From NCBI GenBank assembly GCA_963696325.1, contig CAVOJV010000053.1, positions 1 to 64,000 of the forward strand: a DNA stretch of 64,000 bases, given 5' to 3'. This DNA comes from CAVOJV01 sp963696325. GTDB taxonomy: Bacteria > Pseudomonadota > Gammaproteobacteria > Competibacterales > Competibacteraceae. Numbering within the stretch: position 1 is the first letter of the stretch; the number at the start of each line of letters is the position of its first letter. The translations under genes were made by a program, and so were the position numbers. Positions 24,861-34,357 of the stretch are shown here, one piece after another. The notes below the pieces were generated by a model, which saw nothing but the letters and a program-made list of their open reading frames with translations, was not told the origin of the DNA and ran no database searches.

Positions 24861-25982
24861 TCACAGCCCCTCGCTTTTAAGCCGGGAATACAAACCGCCG
24901 GGAGCGGCGGCGACGAATCCTTGCAATTCTAATATAAGCAGCATGGAGGAAACGGCTTCTGCCGTCAATCCGCACCTCTCCACGAGCAAATCGACGGAAA
25001 CGGGTTCATGGCCCAGATACTCCAGCAGCCGGCGGTAATCCTCATCGAGTTGCGCCGGCGCGGAAGACGGCTCGCGCCTATTCTGCACGTTGTCTTCCAG
25101 CGTAAGCTGCACTAGGGCGCCCAGTTCTTCCAGAATATCGGCGGCAGTTTCCACCAGCTTGGCGCCCTGGCGAATTAAACTATGACAGCCCCTGGCCATG
25201 GGATTATGAATGGAACCGGGAATGGCGAACACTTCCCGACCCTGCTCGGTGGCGAAGCGGGCAGTGATCAGTGAGCCGCTGCGCACGGCGGCCTCTACGA
25301 CCAGAGTGCCCATGGATAGACCGCTGATGATCCGGTTGCGGCGGGGAAAGTTCTCCGCCAACGGCGGAGTACCCGGCGGCAGTTCTGATACCAGGGCGCC
25401 GGCCTCGGCAATCGCCTGGGCCAGCTCTCGATGCTTGGCCGGATAAATCCGGTCCAGGCCGGTTCCCATCACCGCGACGGTTATGCCCCCGCCTTGTAGG
25501 GCGCCGCGATGCGCTTCGGCATCCACCCCCAAGGCCAAACCGCTGGTGATGACGAGGCCGGACCCGGCCAGATGAGCAGCAAAGTCGCGGGTCGTCTCCC
25601 GCCCGGATGGGGTAGGGTTGCGGGTGCCAACGATGGCGATTTGCGCGGCCCGCAAGCACGCGGGATCGCCATGCACGAACAGCACCGGCGGTGGCTGCTC
25701 GAGCTGCCTCAGCAGGCGGGGATAAGCCGGGTCAGTCAGACAGAGCAAGCCATTGCGTGGACGCTCTAGCCAACCCAGATCCTGTTCCACCCGCTTCCAG
25801 TCTGGCGCGCCCATATAGTCCAAAGCGGCCTCGGCCAGCCCCAGGCCAGCCCACTCGTCGCGGCTGGCGGCGAATACCGCGCGCGGCGAGCCGAACCGCT
25901 GCAACAGGCTGGCGAAACGCCCTGGACCAATACCGGGAGCGCGTAGGAGGGCCAACCAATAAGCTGGCTCGGTGGTGCCCAT
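24861..25982 (-). CDS. dprA: DNA-processing protein DprA
   Basis: A 373-residue protein that binds incoming single-stranded DNA and loads RecA in natural transformation. An N-terminal SAM-like helical part (LLRAPGIGPGRFASLLQRF) is followed by the Rossmann-like DprA core with IAIVGTRNPTPSGRETTRDF, SGLALGVDAEAHRGAL, AVMGTGLDRIYPAKHREL and FPRRNRIISGLSMGTLVVEA. A C-terminal winged helix contains PVSVDLLVERCGLTAEAVSS. The ATG at 25982 is preferred to an upstream TTG. It ends exactly where smg begins. Confidence 0.95.
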   Translation of the reverse strand: MGTTEPAYWLALLRAPGIGPGRFASLLQRFGSPRAVFAASRDEWAGLGLAEAALDYMGAPDWKRVEQDLGWLERPRNGLLCLTDPAYPRLLRQLEQPPPVLFVHGDPACLRAAQIAIVGTRNPTPSGRETTRDFAAHLAGSGLVITSGLALGVDAEAHRGALQGGGITVAVMGTGLDRIYPAKHRELAQAIAEAGALVSELPPGTPPLAENFPRRNRIISGLSMGTLVVEAAVRSGSLITARFATEQGREVFAIPGSIHNPMARGCHSLIRQGAKLVETAADILEELGALVQLTLEDNVQNRREPSSAPAQLDEDYRRLLEYLGHEPVSVDLLVERCGLTAEAVSSMLLILELQGFVAAAPGGLYSRLKSEGL

Positions 25983-25996
25983 GGGCAATTCTTGGT

Positions 25997-27136
25997 TCAG
26001 GGATTGGTCACCCGGTCCAGGACGCGAATGCTGCGCTCGGCATGCAGCACCAAGCCGTAACTGACCTGATCATAAACCTTATAAACCATTAGCAAGCCAA
26101 CTTTCTCATCGGGAAGCTGCACCGTCGAGCCAAATCCAGGACCGCTCACATCCCGTCCGGTGGCGTAGATGGCGAGCATGTGACCGGGCTCCATACCATC
26201 CTCTTCGCCGAGGTTTATGACCGCGCTCTGATACTGACCGATCAGGATGACGTCATCCAGCACGGGGGCGATGATAAGGCCTTCGGTGTCCGGAGGCGGA
26301 GGATGGGGCAAGAAACTATAAACTTCAACCTCATCCTCTGCCGGAAACAGGCGATCGCCCTTGCGCGCCTCATAGCGGGTGGCGGTCAACACCAGGGTTG
26401 CGGGATCGCCCTCCTGTTGCAGAACAGCATCGCTCACGAAGAGACCAGCGACACCCAGCGACTGATCCGTGCTTGGATCACGGTATTCTCGACCAGGACG
26501 GAACACTCGATATTGTCGTTGGTCAGAGTCCTCGAGACCGATCACGTAGATGCGCTCTCCAGTACCCAGGGCAACTCGGTCATCGGCATTGCCGATGATA
26601 GAAGGCGCGCTTTCCCAATCCGCACTGCTGCTTAACACCAAGGAGCGTTTTATAAACGCTTCAATAGATTGGCGTGGCACGGTGGGGATCGGCTGACTGA
26701 GGTCGGTGGCCCGCACCTGGGGGGACAACCTGATGGCAGATTGCCCAATGGCCAAACGCAAGCGTGGCTGGCCATTTTCGTAATACAGTTCGATGATGTC
26801 GCCCGGATAAAGCTGATTGGGATCACCGGCTACTGGCGCTGAGCGCCAGACTTCCGGCCACCGCCAGGGCGCTTCCAGGAACCGCTCGGCGATACCCACC
26901 AGGGTATCCCCTGGCGCTACGACATAGGTCTGCGGGTGGTCGGGGCGCAGTGTTACCGGCCCCATCGCCGCCGGCGGCCGCACAGCCTTGCCTGATCCTG
27001 AGGGCAAGGTAGGCGGTTCACTGGTGGACTCCTGCTGCTGAAGCGGGACTTGCGCGCAAGCGCTCATAAAGGTTAATACGATCACTGATAAGAGGGTGGC
27101 GAGGCCATGCCTTCCAGAACTGTTTATATCCATCAT
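25997..27136 (-). CDS. LysM-domain lipoprotein
   Basis: A 379-residue envelope protein. The signal sequence (LATLLSVIVLTFMSAC) ends in a lipobox with Cys at about 27. A Pro/Ser-rich linker follows, then one LysM domain at about 68-115 (TYVVAPGDTLVGIAERFLE, then LYPGDIIELYY) that binds peptidoglycan. The C-terminal 250 residues form a beta-rich domain with IYVIGLEDSDQRQYRVFRPG and EGLIIAPVLDDVILIGQYQS. Such genes stand upstream of dprA and divergent from def in many gammaproteobacteria. It is the first gene of the minus-strand operon. Confidence 0.88.
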   Translation of the reverse strand: MMDINSSGRHGLATLLSVIVLTFMSACAQVPLQQQESTSEPPTLPSGSGKAVRPPAAMGPVTLRPDHPQTYVVAPGDTLVGIAERFLEAPWRWPEVWRSAPVAGDPNQLYPGDIIELYYENGQPRLRLAIGQSAIRLSPQVRATDLSQPIPTVPRQSIEAFIKRSLVLSSSADWESAPSIIGNADDRVALGTGERIYVIGLEDSDQRQYRVFRPGREYRDPSTDQSLGVAGLFVSDAVLQQEGDPATLVLTATRYEARKGDRLFPAEDEVEVYSFLPHPPPPDTEGLIIAPVLDDVILIGQYQSAVINLGEEDGMEPGHMLAIYATGRDVSGPGFGSTVQLPDEKVGLLMVYKVYDQVSYGLVLHAERSIRVLDRVTNP

Positions 27137-27166
27137 TTCCTTATCATCCTAGCGGAACGTGACGAC

Positions 27167-27194
27167 AGTGTAGCGAATCGTTCCCAATCGGCAA
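27167..27194 (-). promoter_or_regulatory. Probable promoter of the LysM-dprA-smg-topA operon
   Basis: On the minus strand TTGCCG and TACACT are 16 bases apart, about 30 bases before the LysM start codon. This is a moderate sigma70 match in the divergent gap between the LysM gene and def. Confidence 0.35.
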
Positions 27195-27290
27195 AGTATA
27201 GCCGTTTCCTGGGTATTTCCTGTATTATTCACGATACTAAATTAAAAGGTGTTTCTGACACTACCAGCGTAGGGCACTTGCAAATTTGCC

Positions 27291-27803
27291 ATGGCACAGT
27301 TAAACATTCTGCATTTTCCCGACCCACGGCTGCGCAAGCCGGCCATCCCAGTGGATACCGTCGACGAGGCGGTCCGGAAACTCGTCGATGATATGCTGGA
27401 GACCATGTACTCGGCTCCGGGTATCGGTCTGGCGGCTAACCAGATCAATGTCCAAAAACGGGTCATCGTTATCGATATCTCCGAAGATAAGAATCAGCCA
27501 CTGGTACTTATTAATCCTAGCATCTTGGAACGCCAAGGCGAGGAGGAAATGGAAGAGGGCTGTCTCTCGGTGCCGGGCTTCTACGAAACCGTGCGGCGGG
27601 CGGAGCGCATACGGGTCAGCGCCCTAGGCCGCGATGGCGAACCTTTCGAGATTGAAACCGGCAGGTTGTTGGCGGTGTGTATCCAGCACGAGATCGATCA
27701 TCTGGACGGCAAGCTTTTTGTAGATTACCTGTCGCCGCTCAAGCGTACTCGCATCCGCAAAAAACTGGAAAAGCAGGGCCGCACTGAAGCGCGCCCGCGC
27801 TAG
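27291..27803 (+). CDS. def: Peptide deformylase
   Basis: A 170-residue metalloenzyme that removes the formyl group from nascent polypeptides. All three family motifs are present: GIGLAANQ (motif 1), EGCLSVPG with the metal-binding Cys (motif 2) and QHEIDHLDG with the two His ligands and the catalytic Glu (motif 3). It is followed 83 bases later by fmt, which adds the same formyl group to initiator tRNA; def-fmt-rsmB is a widely conserved order. Confidence 0.97.
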   Translation: MAQLNILHFPDPRLRKPAIPVDTVDEAVRKLVDDMLETMYSAPGIGLAANQINVQKRVIVIDISEDKNQPLVLINPSILERQGEEEMEEGCLSVPGFYETVRRAERIRVSALGRDGEPFEIETGRLLAVCIQHEIDHLDGKLFVDYLSPLKRTRIRKKLEKQGRTEARPR

Positions 27804-27886
27804 CCGCCATCTGTGCCGGTTTATACGGTAGCGCTGCCACCACACGGCGCCCCAACGGGGCCGTGCAACCCAGGACTTTTCCCGCC

Positions 27887-28840
27887 ATGATCGCTACGCC
27901 AGCCTTGCGCATCGTCTTCGCGGGTACTCCAGATTTCGCCGTGCCCACCCTGGCAGCCCTCCTGGAGGCCGGTTATGGCGTATGCGCGGTCTATACCCAG
28001 CCGGATCGCCCGGCCGGACGAGGCCGGCAATTGCGCGCCAGTCCCGTCAAGAAACACGCCGAGCGCGCGAGTTTGCCTGTCCGCCAACCCCTCAACCTGC
28101 GTGATCCGCTGGCGCAAGCCGAGTTACGCGCCCTCCAGCCTGACCTCATGATTGTGGTAGCCTACGGGCTGATCCTGCCTCAAGTTGTGCTGGACATTCC
28201 CCGACTTGGTTGCATCAACGTTCACGCCTCACTGTTGCCGCGTTGGCGTGGCGCCGCCCCCATCCAACGCGTGTTGCTGGCCGGTGATACGGAATCGGGG
28301 ATCAGCATCATGCGGATGGAGGCGACACTGGACACCGGCCCGGTGCTGGGCAGGGTCATCTGCCCTATCCCTCGCCTTATGACTGGCGGTGAATTGCACG
28401 ACCGCCTGGCCGCGCTGGGTGCTCAGACCCTGGTGCGATTGTTGCCGGCGCTGATGGCTGGCGAGCTGGTCCCACAGCCCCAGGACGACCCTCGGGCCAC
28501 CTACGCCGCCAAGCTGGACAAGGCCGAAGCCTGGCTGGACTGGTCGCGATCGGCGTTGGAGTTGGAGCGCCAAGTGCTGGCCTTCAACCCCTGGCCGGTA
28601 GCCCAGACCCGCCACGGTGAACAACTATTGCGAATCTGGCGCGCCCAGGCGCTTGCCACCAAGGTTACCGCACCTCCCGGCAAGGTGCTCGCAGAGGGCC
28701 GCGCCGGAATCGATGTGGCTACTGGCGCCGGCGTGCTGCGCCTTACCGAACTCCAGCTACCCGGCAAGCGCCCGCAGGCCGTCGCCGCTTTCCTCAGCGC
28801 CCACCACCTGGCGGGCCAGCTTCTGGGGCAGCCAGCGTGA
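27887..28840 (+). CDS. fmt: Methionyl-tRNA formyltransferase
   Basis: A 317-residue enzyme that formylates Met-tRNA(fMet) using 10-formyltetrahydrofolate. It has RIVFAGTPDFAVPTLAALLE at the N-terminus, the formyl-transfer signature around INVHASLLPRWRGAAPIQR (Asn, His, later Asp in MEATLDTGPVLG), and the C-terminal tRNA-binding OB-like domain beginning near LAFNPWPVAQT. The start at 27887 (MIATPALRIVF) is the nearest ATG to the conserved core. Its TGA overlaps the GTG start of rsmB. Confidence 0.96.
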   Translation: MIATPALRIVFAGTPDFAVPTLAALLEAGYGVCAVYTQPDRPAGRGRQLRASPVKKHAERASLPVRQPLNLRDPLAQAELRALQPDLMIVVAYGLILPQVVLDIPRLGCINVHASLLPRWRGAAPIQRVLLAGDTESGISIMRMEATLDTGPVLGRVICPIPRLMTGGELHDRLAALGAQTLVRLLPALMAGELVPQPQDDPRATYAAKLDKAEAWLDWSRSALELERQVLAFNPWPVAQTRHGEQLLRIWRAQALATKVTAPPGKVLAEGRAGIDVATGAGVLRLTELQLPGKRPQAVAAFLSAHHLAGQLLGQPA

Positions 28841-30162
28841 ATACCCGCAGCCTTGCCGCCCGCGTCGTCAGCCAGGTTGTGGAAGAAGGCCAGTCTCTGA
28901 CCGCCGCCCTGGCGCCGGCCTTGACCCAGATCGGCGGGCGCGACCGGGGTCTGCTCCGGGAGCTTTGCTACGGCACTCTGCGCTGGTATCCCCAATTACA
29001 ATATCTACTCCGCCGTCTCCTGGACAAACCGCTCAAGCCCAGCGAGCGTGAGGTGCATGCCGTGCTGCTGGTGGGACTTTACCAGATCATTCACCTGCGA
29101 GTGCCCGACTACGCCGCCGTGTCGGAGGCGGTAGCGGCTGCCCGCGGCCTGAAGAAATCCTGGGCGGCGGGCTTGGTCAACGCCGTGCTGCGCAATTTCC
29201 AGCGCCGCCGCATTGCCCTCCTGGCGGATCTGGAACGGGATAAAACGTCTCTCAGCGCCCACCCGGTCTGGCTGCTCCAACGCCTGCAAGAGGATTGGCC
29301 GGCCGACTGGGCGGCCGTGGTGGTCGCTAATAATGCCCGCCCGCCTATCGGCCTGCGAGTGAATCTGGCACGCCTGTCCCGCCAGGCTTATCTGGATCTC
29401 CTGGCTGCGGCGGGCTTTGAGGCACTGCCTACTCTGTTCGGCAGCGCCGGAATCACCCTTGCCCGGGCTTGCGAAGTGGACGACTTACCTGGTTTCCGGG
29501 AGGGACTGGTGTCGGTGCAGGACGCAGCCGCGCAACTGACAGTGGAATTGCTGGACCTGCGGCCCGGCCTGCGGGTATTGGATGCCTGCGCCGCGCCGGG
29601 CGGAAAAACCTGCCATATCCTGGAGAGCGAGCCCCATTTGGGCCATCTGCTGGCCCTGGACGTGGATGCTGAAAGGCTGCACCGGGTAAGCGGGAATCTG
29701 GAGCGTCTGAATCTCAGCGCCCAATTGGCCGTGGGTGACGCCGGCGCGCCCGAGCACTGGTGGGACGGTCTGCCCTACGACCGCATCCTCCTGGACGCAC
29801 CCTGTTCGGCCACTGGCGTGATCCGCCGCCATCCGGACATCAAGGTCTTGCGCCAGGCGGCTGACATCGCGCCGCTGGCCCGGCGCCAGCGTTTGCTGCT
29901 GGAACAGCTGTGGCCGCTGCTCACGCCAGGGGGGATGCTTGTCTACGCGACTTGTTCGCTGCTGAAGCAGGAAAATGAGTTTGTCATCGCGGACTTTCTC
30001 GCTGCTCAAGCCGACGCTGATGAGCAGGATATCGCTGCGCCCTGGGGGCGGCCAGCGCTGCACGGCAGGCAAATCCTACCAGGGGAAGGAGGCATGGATG
30101 GTTTTTTCTATGCCCGGCTGAGCAAGCGTGGTTATCCTTATGGCAGACCTAATGCTTGGTAA
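28837..30162 (+). CDS. rsmB: 16S rRNA m5C967 methyltransferase
   Basis: A 441-residue RNA cytosine-5 methyltransferase of the Sun/NOL1 family. An N-terminal NusB-like RNA-binding domain (about 1-130, with RGLLRELCYGTLRWY) precedes the methyltransferase domain. That domain has VLDACAAPGGKTCHILE (SAM binding), LLDAPCSATGVIRRHPDIK with the TC/PC catalytic Cys, and YATCSLLKQENEFVIADFL with the second Cys. It starts at GTG 28837 inside the fmt stop, so it is translationally coupled. Confidence 0.96.
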   Translation: MNTRSLAARVVSQVVEEGQSLTAALAPALTQIGGRDRGLLRELCYGTLRWYPQLQYLLRRLLDKPLKPSEREVHAVLLVGLYQIIHLRVPDYAAVSEAVAAARGLKKSWAAGLVNAVLRNFQRRRIALLADLERDKTSLSAHPVWLLQRLQEDWPADWAAVVVANNARPPIGLRVNLARLSRQAYLDLLAAAGFEALPTLFGSAGITLARACEVDDLPGFREGLVSVQDAAAQLTVELLDLRPGLRVLDACAAPGGKTCHILESEPHLGHLLALDVDAERLHRVSGNLERLNLSAQLAVGDAGAPEHWWDGLPYDRILLDAPCSATGVIRRHPDIKVLRQAADIAPLARRQRLLLEQLWPLLTPGGMLVYATCSLLKQENEFVIADFLAAQADADEQDIAAPWGRPALHGRQILPGEGGMDGFFYARLSKRGYPYGRPNAW

Positions 30163-30733
30163 GCTTACAACTGCCAGGGGCTATGGCAAATGCCAGCAGT
30201 TATCGTTCCTGCTGTTCGGTCTGCTCCTGATGGTGGCGCCGCTCTACGCGGCGGGCTTCAGAGTTTTGAGCGCCGAGACTTACCTGGACCGGGGCGTCTA
30301 CCGCGTGAATGCCAGAGTCGATTACCAGTTCAGCCAGGGCCTCCTGGAGGCTTTGCAAAATGGCGTACCCCTCCAATTGAAGTTGCGGATGGAGGTGATG
30401 TCTCGGCGTGAATGGCTTTGGGATGAGCCCATCGCCAAAGTCAATCAGCGATTTAGCCTCGAGTACCACGCCCTTGCCCGCCAATACGTGGTGACTAATC
30501 TCAACAGCGGTGAACTAAAAAGTTTTCCTAATCGCACCGCCGCTGTCGAATTTCTTGGCCGTCTCAGTGATTTTCCACTGTTGGACCGCAGTTTACTGAA
30601 AGCCGGAGAAGATTATTATGTACGGTTGAGCGCCAGCCTCCAAATCGAGGCCCTGCCAACCCCCCTGCGGCTGACCGCCTATCTGTCCGGGGATTGGCTC
30701 CTAAGCAGTGAGTGGTACATATGCCCGCTGTAA
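30140..30733 (+). CDS. DUF4390 family protein
   Basis: A 197-residue protein (or 193 from the ATG at 30152) overlapping the rsmB end. A hydrophobic N-terminal segment (LSFLLFGLLLMVAPLYAAG) acts as signal peptide or anchor. The exported part matches DUF4390: LSAETYLDRGVYRVNARVDY, EALQNGVPLQLKLRMEV, YHALARQYVVTNLNSGE and LTAYLSGDWLLSSEWY. It is always found just before the ntrY-like kinase in this gene order, with which it overlaps by 13 bases, so a role in that signalling system is plausible but unproven. Confidence 0.88.
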   Translation: MADLMLGKLTTARGYGKCQQLSFLLFGLLLMVAPLYAAGFRVLSAETYLDRGVYRVNARVDYQFSQGLLEALQNGVPLQLKLRMEVMSRREWLWDEPIAKVNQRFSLEYHALARQYVVTNLNSGELKSFPNRTAAVEFLGRLSDFPLLDRSLLKAGEDYYVRLSASLQIEALPTPLRLTAYLSGDWLLSSEWYICPL

Positions 30734-32961
30734 TACGTCGTCTGGCCAAAGGGTTGCGGCTGTTGCCGGTGCTGGGCCTATTTGTCTTCTTGCTAACTGC
30801 GCTGGTACTGATGAGCGCGGCCACCGAGAATTCCACTCGCTTTAGCCGGATCTATTCCTCGCTGGTACTGCTCAGCGCCGTTGGGCTACTGATCCTGCTG
30901 GTGCTGATCATCCACAATCTGCAACGCCTGCTCCGCCAATATCGTGCGGGAGTGCCCGGCGCCCGGCTGACCTTGCGCCTGATGGTCATGTTCGTGGTAA
31001 TCTCCCTGACCCCCGTGACTGTGTTGTACTATTTTTCGTTGCAGTTCCTGCAGCGCGGTATCGATAGCTGGTTTGACGTGCGCGTGGAAAACGCGCTGGA
31101 AGATGCCCTGGAACTTAGCCGTACCTCTATCGATCTCCGCATGCGCGAAGTCCTCAAGCAAACGGTGCGGATGACGGACAATCTGAGCGGCGTCAACAAT
31201 AACATGGCTGCCCTTAGCCTGGGCGAGATGCTTAATGGGAGTGAGACCACCGAGTTAACCCTGTTTAGCCCAAGCGGCAATATCATCGCCACCGCGAGCG
31301 CTGACACGTCCGTGATCGTACCTAATCGCCCTCCCGAGGTGGTGTTGCTGCAAGTCCGCCAGGGGCGGGACTATGTCGGTCTTGACCCGATCAATAACGC
31401 CGGCTTTTACATCCGCGTCGTGGTAAAGGTGCCGACCCCAAACTCCCGCAATGAGGGGCATATCTTGCAAGCCCTATTCCCGATGGCCGGCCGAACCAGC
31501 CTGCTGATAGGCTCCGTGCAATCGGCTTTCGACAGCTATAAGGAGTTGGTCTTCCTGCGCACCCCCCTCAAGACCAGCTTTATCCTCACCCTGTCGCTGG
31601 TGTTGCTGCTGGGTGTATTAGCGGCTTGCTGGGCTGCGGTGTACGCAGCGCGCCGCCTGGTGGAACCGATCCGCGACCTGGCCGAAGGCACCCAGGCCGT
31701 GGCCGCCGGCCATTACGACCAACAATTGCTGCAATCCAGCAACGATGAACTGGGGTTTCTGGTCAGTTCCTTCAACGAGATGACTCGCCACTTGTCGCAG
31801 GCCCGGGACGCCGCCCAGCGCAGCCAGCAACTGGTGGAGCGTCAGCGCGCCTACCTGGAAGCGGTGCTGGCAAGGCTATCCTCGGGCGTGCTGACCCTGG
31901 ACCATGACGGCCGCCTGCGTGCCTGCAACGCGGCCGCCAGCCAAATTCTGGGGATGGATGTGAGAGCCTTCACCGGTGTCGATAGAACCAATATTGCTAC
32001 TGACCATAACCCTTTCCAGCGCCTACTGGAAATCGTTGATCCGCATCTGCGTGATAGCTCTAGCGATTGGCGGCAGGAAGTCACGCTGTTCGGCAGCAGC
32101 GGCCGCCAGGTATTGATGTGCCGGGGCAGTTCCCTGCCGGATCCCATGGGTATAAAGGGCGGGCACGTCATCGTCTTTGACGACATCACCACCCTGGTCC
32201 AGGCAGAGCGCGATGCCGCCTGGGCGGAGGTGGCCCGGCGCCTGGCCCACGAAATCAAGAATCCCCTGACTCCTATTCAACTGGCTGCCGAGCGCATCCG
32301 CCATAAGTATCTTAAAAGCATGGACGAAACCGAGGCCCGTATTTTGGAGCGGGGAACTCACACGATCATTCAACAGGTACAGGCCATGAAAGAAATGGTG
32401 GATGCCTTTAACGAATATGCTCGTCCGCCGCAGTTGCGCCTGACTGAACTGCCGCTCAACGATTTCATCACCGAGGTCCTTTACCTATATCGGGACTACC
32501 CGGCGGGCGTGGAGATAACATTGCATCTCGATCCGCGGCAACCGGTTATCGAAGCCGACCCGGGACGGCTGCGGCAGTTGTTGCACAATGTGGTCAAAAA
32601 CGCCATCGAGGCGATCAGGGATGGACATGGCTCAACGCTGTCGATCAGCACCCGCTGTGAGCAGAAAACTGGCGCCGATTACGTCGAACTGAGCTTTCAG
32701 GACGACGGCCCCGGCTTTCCTGTCAGCAGCATCGGCAGTATTTTTGAACCCTACGTCACTACCAAACCCAAAGGAACCGGACTAGGATTGGCCATAGTCA
32801 AAAAGATTGTGGAAGAACATGGCGGTCTGATACGTGCGGAATCGCCCAACGAGGGCGGCGCTCGCATCGTAGTTTATTTTCCCATCCGTCCAGCGCCGGT
32901 TGACCGGGCGTTGGCTATCCCTATTGCCACTACCCTTTCCAGTATCCAGGAGGCAGGATGA
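30721..32961 (+). CDS. ntrY: NtrY-like membrane sensor histidine kinase
   Basis: A 746-residue kinase. Hydrophobic helices near 15-35 and 45-65, then LMVMFVVISLTPVTVLYYFS, precede an extracytoplasmic sensor region (about 110-285). A last helix (ILTLSLVLLLGVLAACWAAV) follows. The cytoplasmic part has HAMP (RRLVEPIRDLAEGTQAVAAG), PAS (RLSSGVLTLDHDGRLRACNA), HisKA with the phosphorylated His in RRLAHEIKNPLTPIQLAAER, and the ATPase motifs NVVKNAIEAI, DDGPGFP and GTGLGLAIVKKI. The ATG at 30721 is chosen over an upstream GTG. The ntrX start overlaps its stop as ATGA. Confidence 0.94.
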   Translation: MPAVIRRLAKGLRLLPVLGLFVFLLTALVLMSAATENSTRFSRIYSSLVLLSAVGLLILLVLIIHNLQRLLRQYRAGVPGARLTLRLMVMFVVISLTPVTVLYYFSLQFLQRGIDSWFDVRVENALEDALELSRTSIDLRMREVLKQTVRMTDNLSGVNNNMAALSLGEMLNGSETTELTLFSPSGNIIATASADTSVIVPNRPPEVVLLQVRQGRDYVGLDPINNAGFYIRVVVKVPTPNSRNEGHILQALFPMAGRTSLLIGSVQSAFDSYKELVFLRTPLKTSFILTLSLVLLLGVLAACWAAVYAARRLVEPIRDLAEGTQAVAAGHYDQQLLQSSNDELGFLVSSFNEMTRHLSQARDAAQRSQQLVERQRAYLEAVLARLSSGVLTLDHDGRLRACNAAASQILGMDVRAFTGVDRTNIATDHNPFQRLLEIVDPHLRDSSSDWRQEVTLFGSSGRQVLMCRGSSLPDPMGIKGGHVIVFDDITTLVQAERDAAWAEVARRLAHEIKNPLTPIQLAAERIRHKYLKSMDETEARILERGTHTIIQQVQAMKEMVDAFNEYARPPQLRLTELPLNDFITEVLYLYRDYPAGVEITLHLDPRQPVIEADPGRLRQLLHNVVKNAIEAIRDGHGSTLSISTRCEQKTGADYVELSFQDDGPGFPVSSIGSIFEPYVTTKPKGTGLGLAIVKKIVEEHGGLIRAESPNEGGARIVVYFPIRPAPVDRALAIPIATTLSSIQEAG

Positions 32962-34331
32962 GCGCACCCCACATACTGGTCGTCGATGACGAACCGGATA
33001 TCCGTGATCTGGTCAAGGAAATCCTTGAAGATGAAGGTTATGAAGTCACCACGGCGGAAAATGCCAGCGCCGCGCGCGAGGCGCGGCGCGCCCGCCGGCC
33101 CGATCTGATTCTGCTGGATATCTGGATGCCGGACATGGACGGCATCAGCCTGCTCAAGGAATGGAGCGAGGGCGACCAGCTGCCCTGCCCGGTGCTCATG
33201 ATGTCCGGCCATGGCACCGTGGAGACGGCTGTGGAGGCCACCCGCCTCGGGGCCTATGACTTCATCGAAAAGCCTTTATCCATGGCCAAGCTGCTGTTGA
33301 CCGTGGAGCGAGCCCTGGAAGCCGACAAGCTTATCCGTGAAAACCAGGGATTGCGCCGCCAGATTCGCCCGGTCACCGAACCCATCGGCAAAAGCGAAAT
33401 CGTCCAGCGCCTGCGCGCCCAGGTATTGCGGATCGCCCAGCATGACGCCCCGGTGCTGATCTTCGGCGAACCCGGCACCGGCAAGGAGATCTACGCCCGC
33501 TTCCTGCATATGCACAGCGCGCGGCGCAGCGGTCCGTTTGTCGATGTAGGGGTAGGCTCCATTGCTCGCGAAAACTCGACCCTGGAACTGTTCGGCTCCG
33601 AACAGGGCGGCAAGATCCATTACGGGCGCCTGGAACAAGCCAGCGGCGGCACGCTGTTCCTGGACGAACTTGCGGACATGGACCTGGAGGCCCAGGCCAA
33701 GCTAGCCGGTGCTCTGGAAAACGGTTCTTTCCTGCGCATTGGCGGCAACGAACCAGTGCAAGTCAACGTCCGGGTGGCGGCCGCGACGCACCGCGATCTG
33801 GAACAGGAGGTGACCACCGGGCGCTTCCGCGAGGACTTGTACTACCACCTGAACGTGGTACCCATCAAGCTGCCGCCCCTGCGCGAACATGTCGAAGACG
33901 TGCCGGAACTGCTCACTTATTATGTCAACTACTTCGTCGATCAGGAAAACCTGCCCTACCGGCACTTTACCATGGCCGCCCAAAACCGCCTGCGCAATTA
34001 CAGTTGGCCGGGCAACATCCGCGAACTGAAGAATCTGGTACAACGGCTCCTGATCCTGGGCGTCGATGAGGAAATAACCCAGGACGAGGTGGAATCGGCC
34101 ATCAGTAGCGCTCCACCGATCAAGTCCCGGGAAGTCAGCAGCATCCCGCTGGACTTGCCGCTGCGGGAGGCTCGCGAGCAATTCGAACGTTCCTATCTGT
34201 TGCAACAGTTCAAGGACTGCGACGGCAACGTGGCGCGCTTGGCCGAGCGGGTGGGCATGGAACGGACCAATCTGTATCGCAAGCTGCGCGCTCTTGGCAT
34301 AGACCCCAAGAAGGCGCTTGATGCCGACTAG
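32958..34331 (+). CDS. ntrX: NtrX-like response regulator lacking the sigma54 GAFTGA motif
   Basis: A 457-residue regulator. The receiver domain (1-120) has the phospho-acceptor Asp in LILLDIWMPDMDG and the Lys in FIEKPLS. The AAA+ domain has Walker A GEPGTGKEIYARFLH and Walker B GGTLFLDELADMD, plus the later SWPGNIRELKNLVQRLLIL. A Fis-type HTH (CDGNVARLAERVGMERTNLY) ends the protein. Where sigma54 activators carry GAFTGA, this sequence reads LFGSEQGGKIHYGRLEQ. The loop that contacts sigma54 is thus absent, and it probably regulates sigma70-type promoters or acts as a repressor. Confidence 0.93.
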   Translation: MSAPHILVVDDEPDIRDLVKEILEDEGYEVTTAENASAAREARRARRPDLILLDIWMPDMDGISLLKEWSEGDQLPCPVLMMSGHGTVETAVEATRLGAYDFIEKPLSMAKLLLTVERALEADKLIRENQGLRRQIRPVTEPIGKSEIVQRLRAQVLRIAQHDAPVLIFGEPGTGKEIYARFLHMHSARRSGPFVDVGVGSIARENSTLELFGSEQGGKIHYGRLEQASGGTLFLDELADMDLEAQAKLAGALENGSFLRIGGNEPVQVNVRVAAATHRDLEQEVTTGRFREDLYYHLNVVPIKLPPLREHVEDVPELLTYYVNYFVDQENLPYRHFTMAAQNRLRNYSWPGNIRELKNLVQRLLILGVDEEITQDEVESAISSAPPIKSREVSSIPLDLPLREAREQFERSYLLQQFKDCDGNVARLAERVGMERTNLYRKLRALGIDPKKALDAD

Positions 34332-34357
34332 GCCGCCGTCAACCTTAGCGACCGCCC

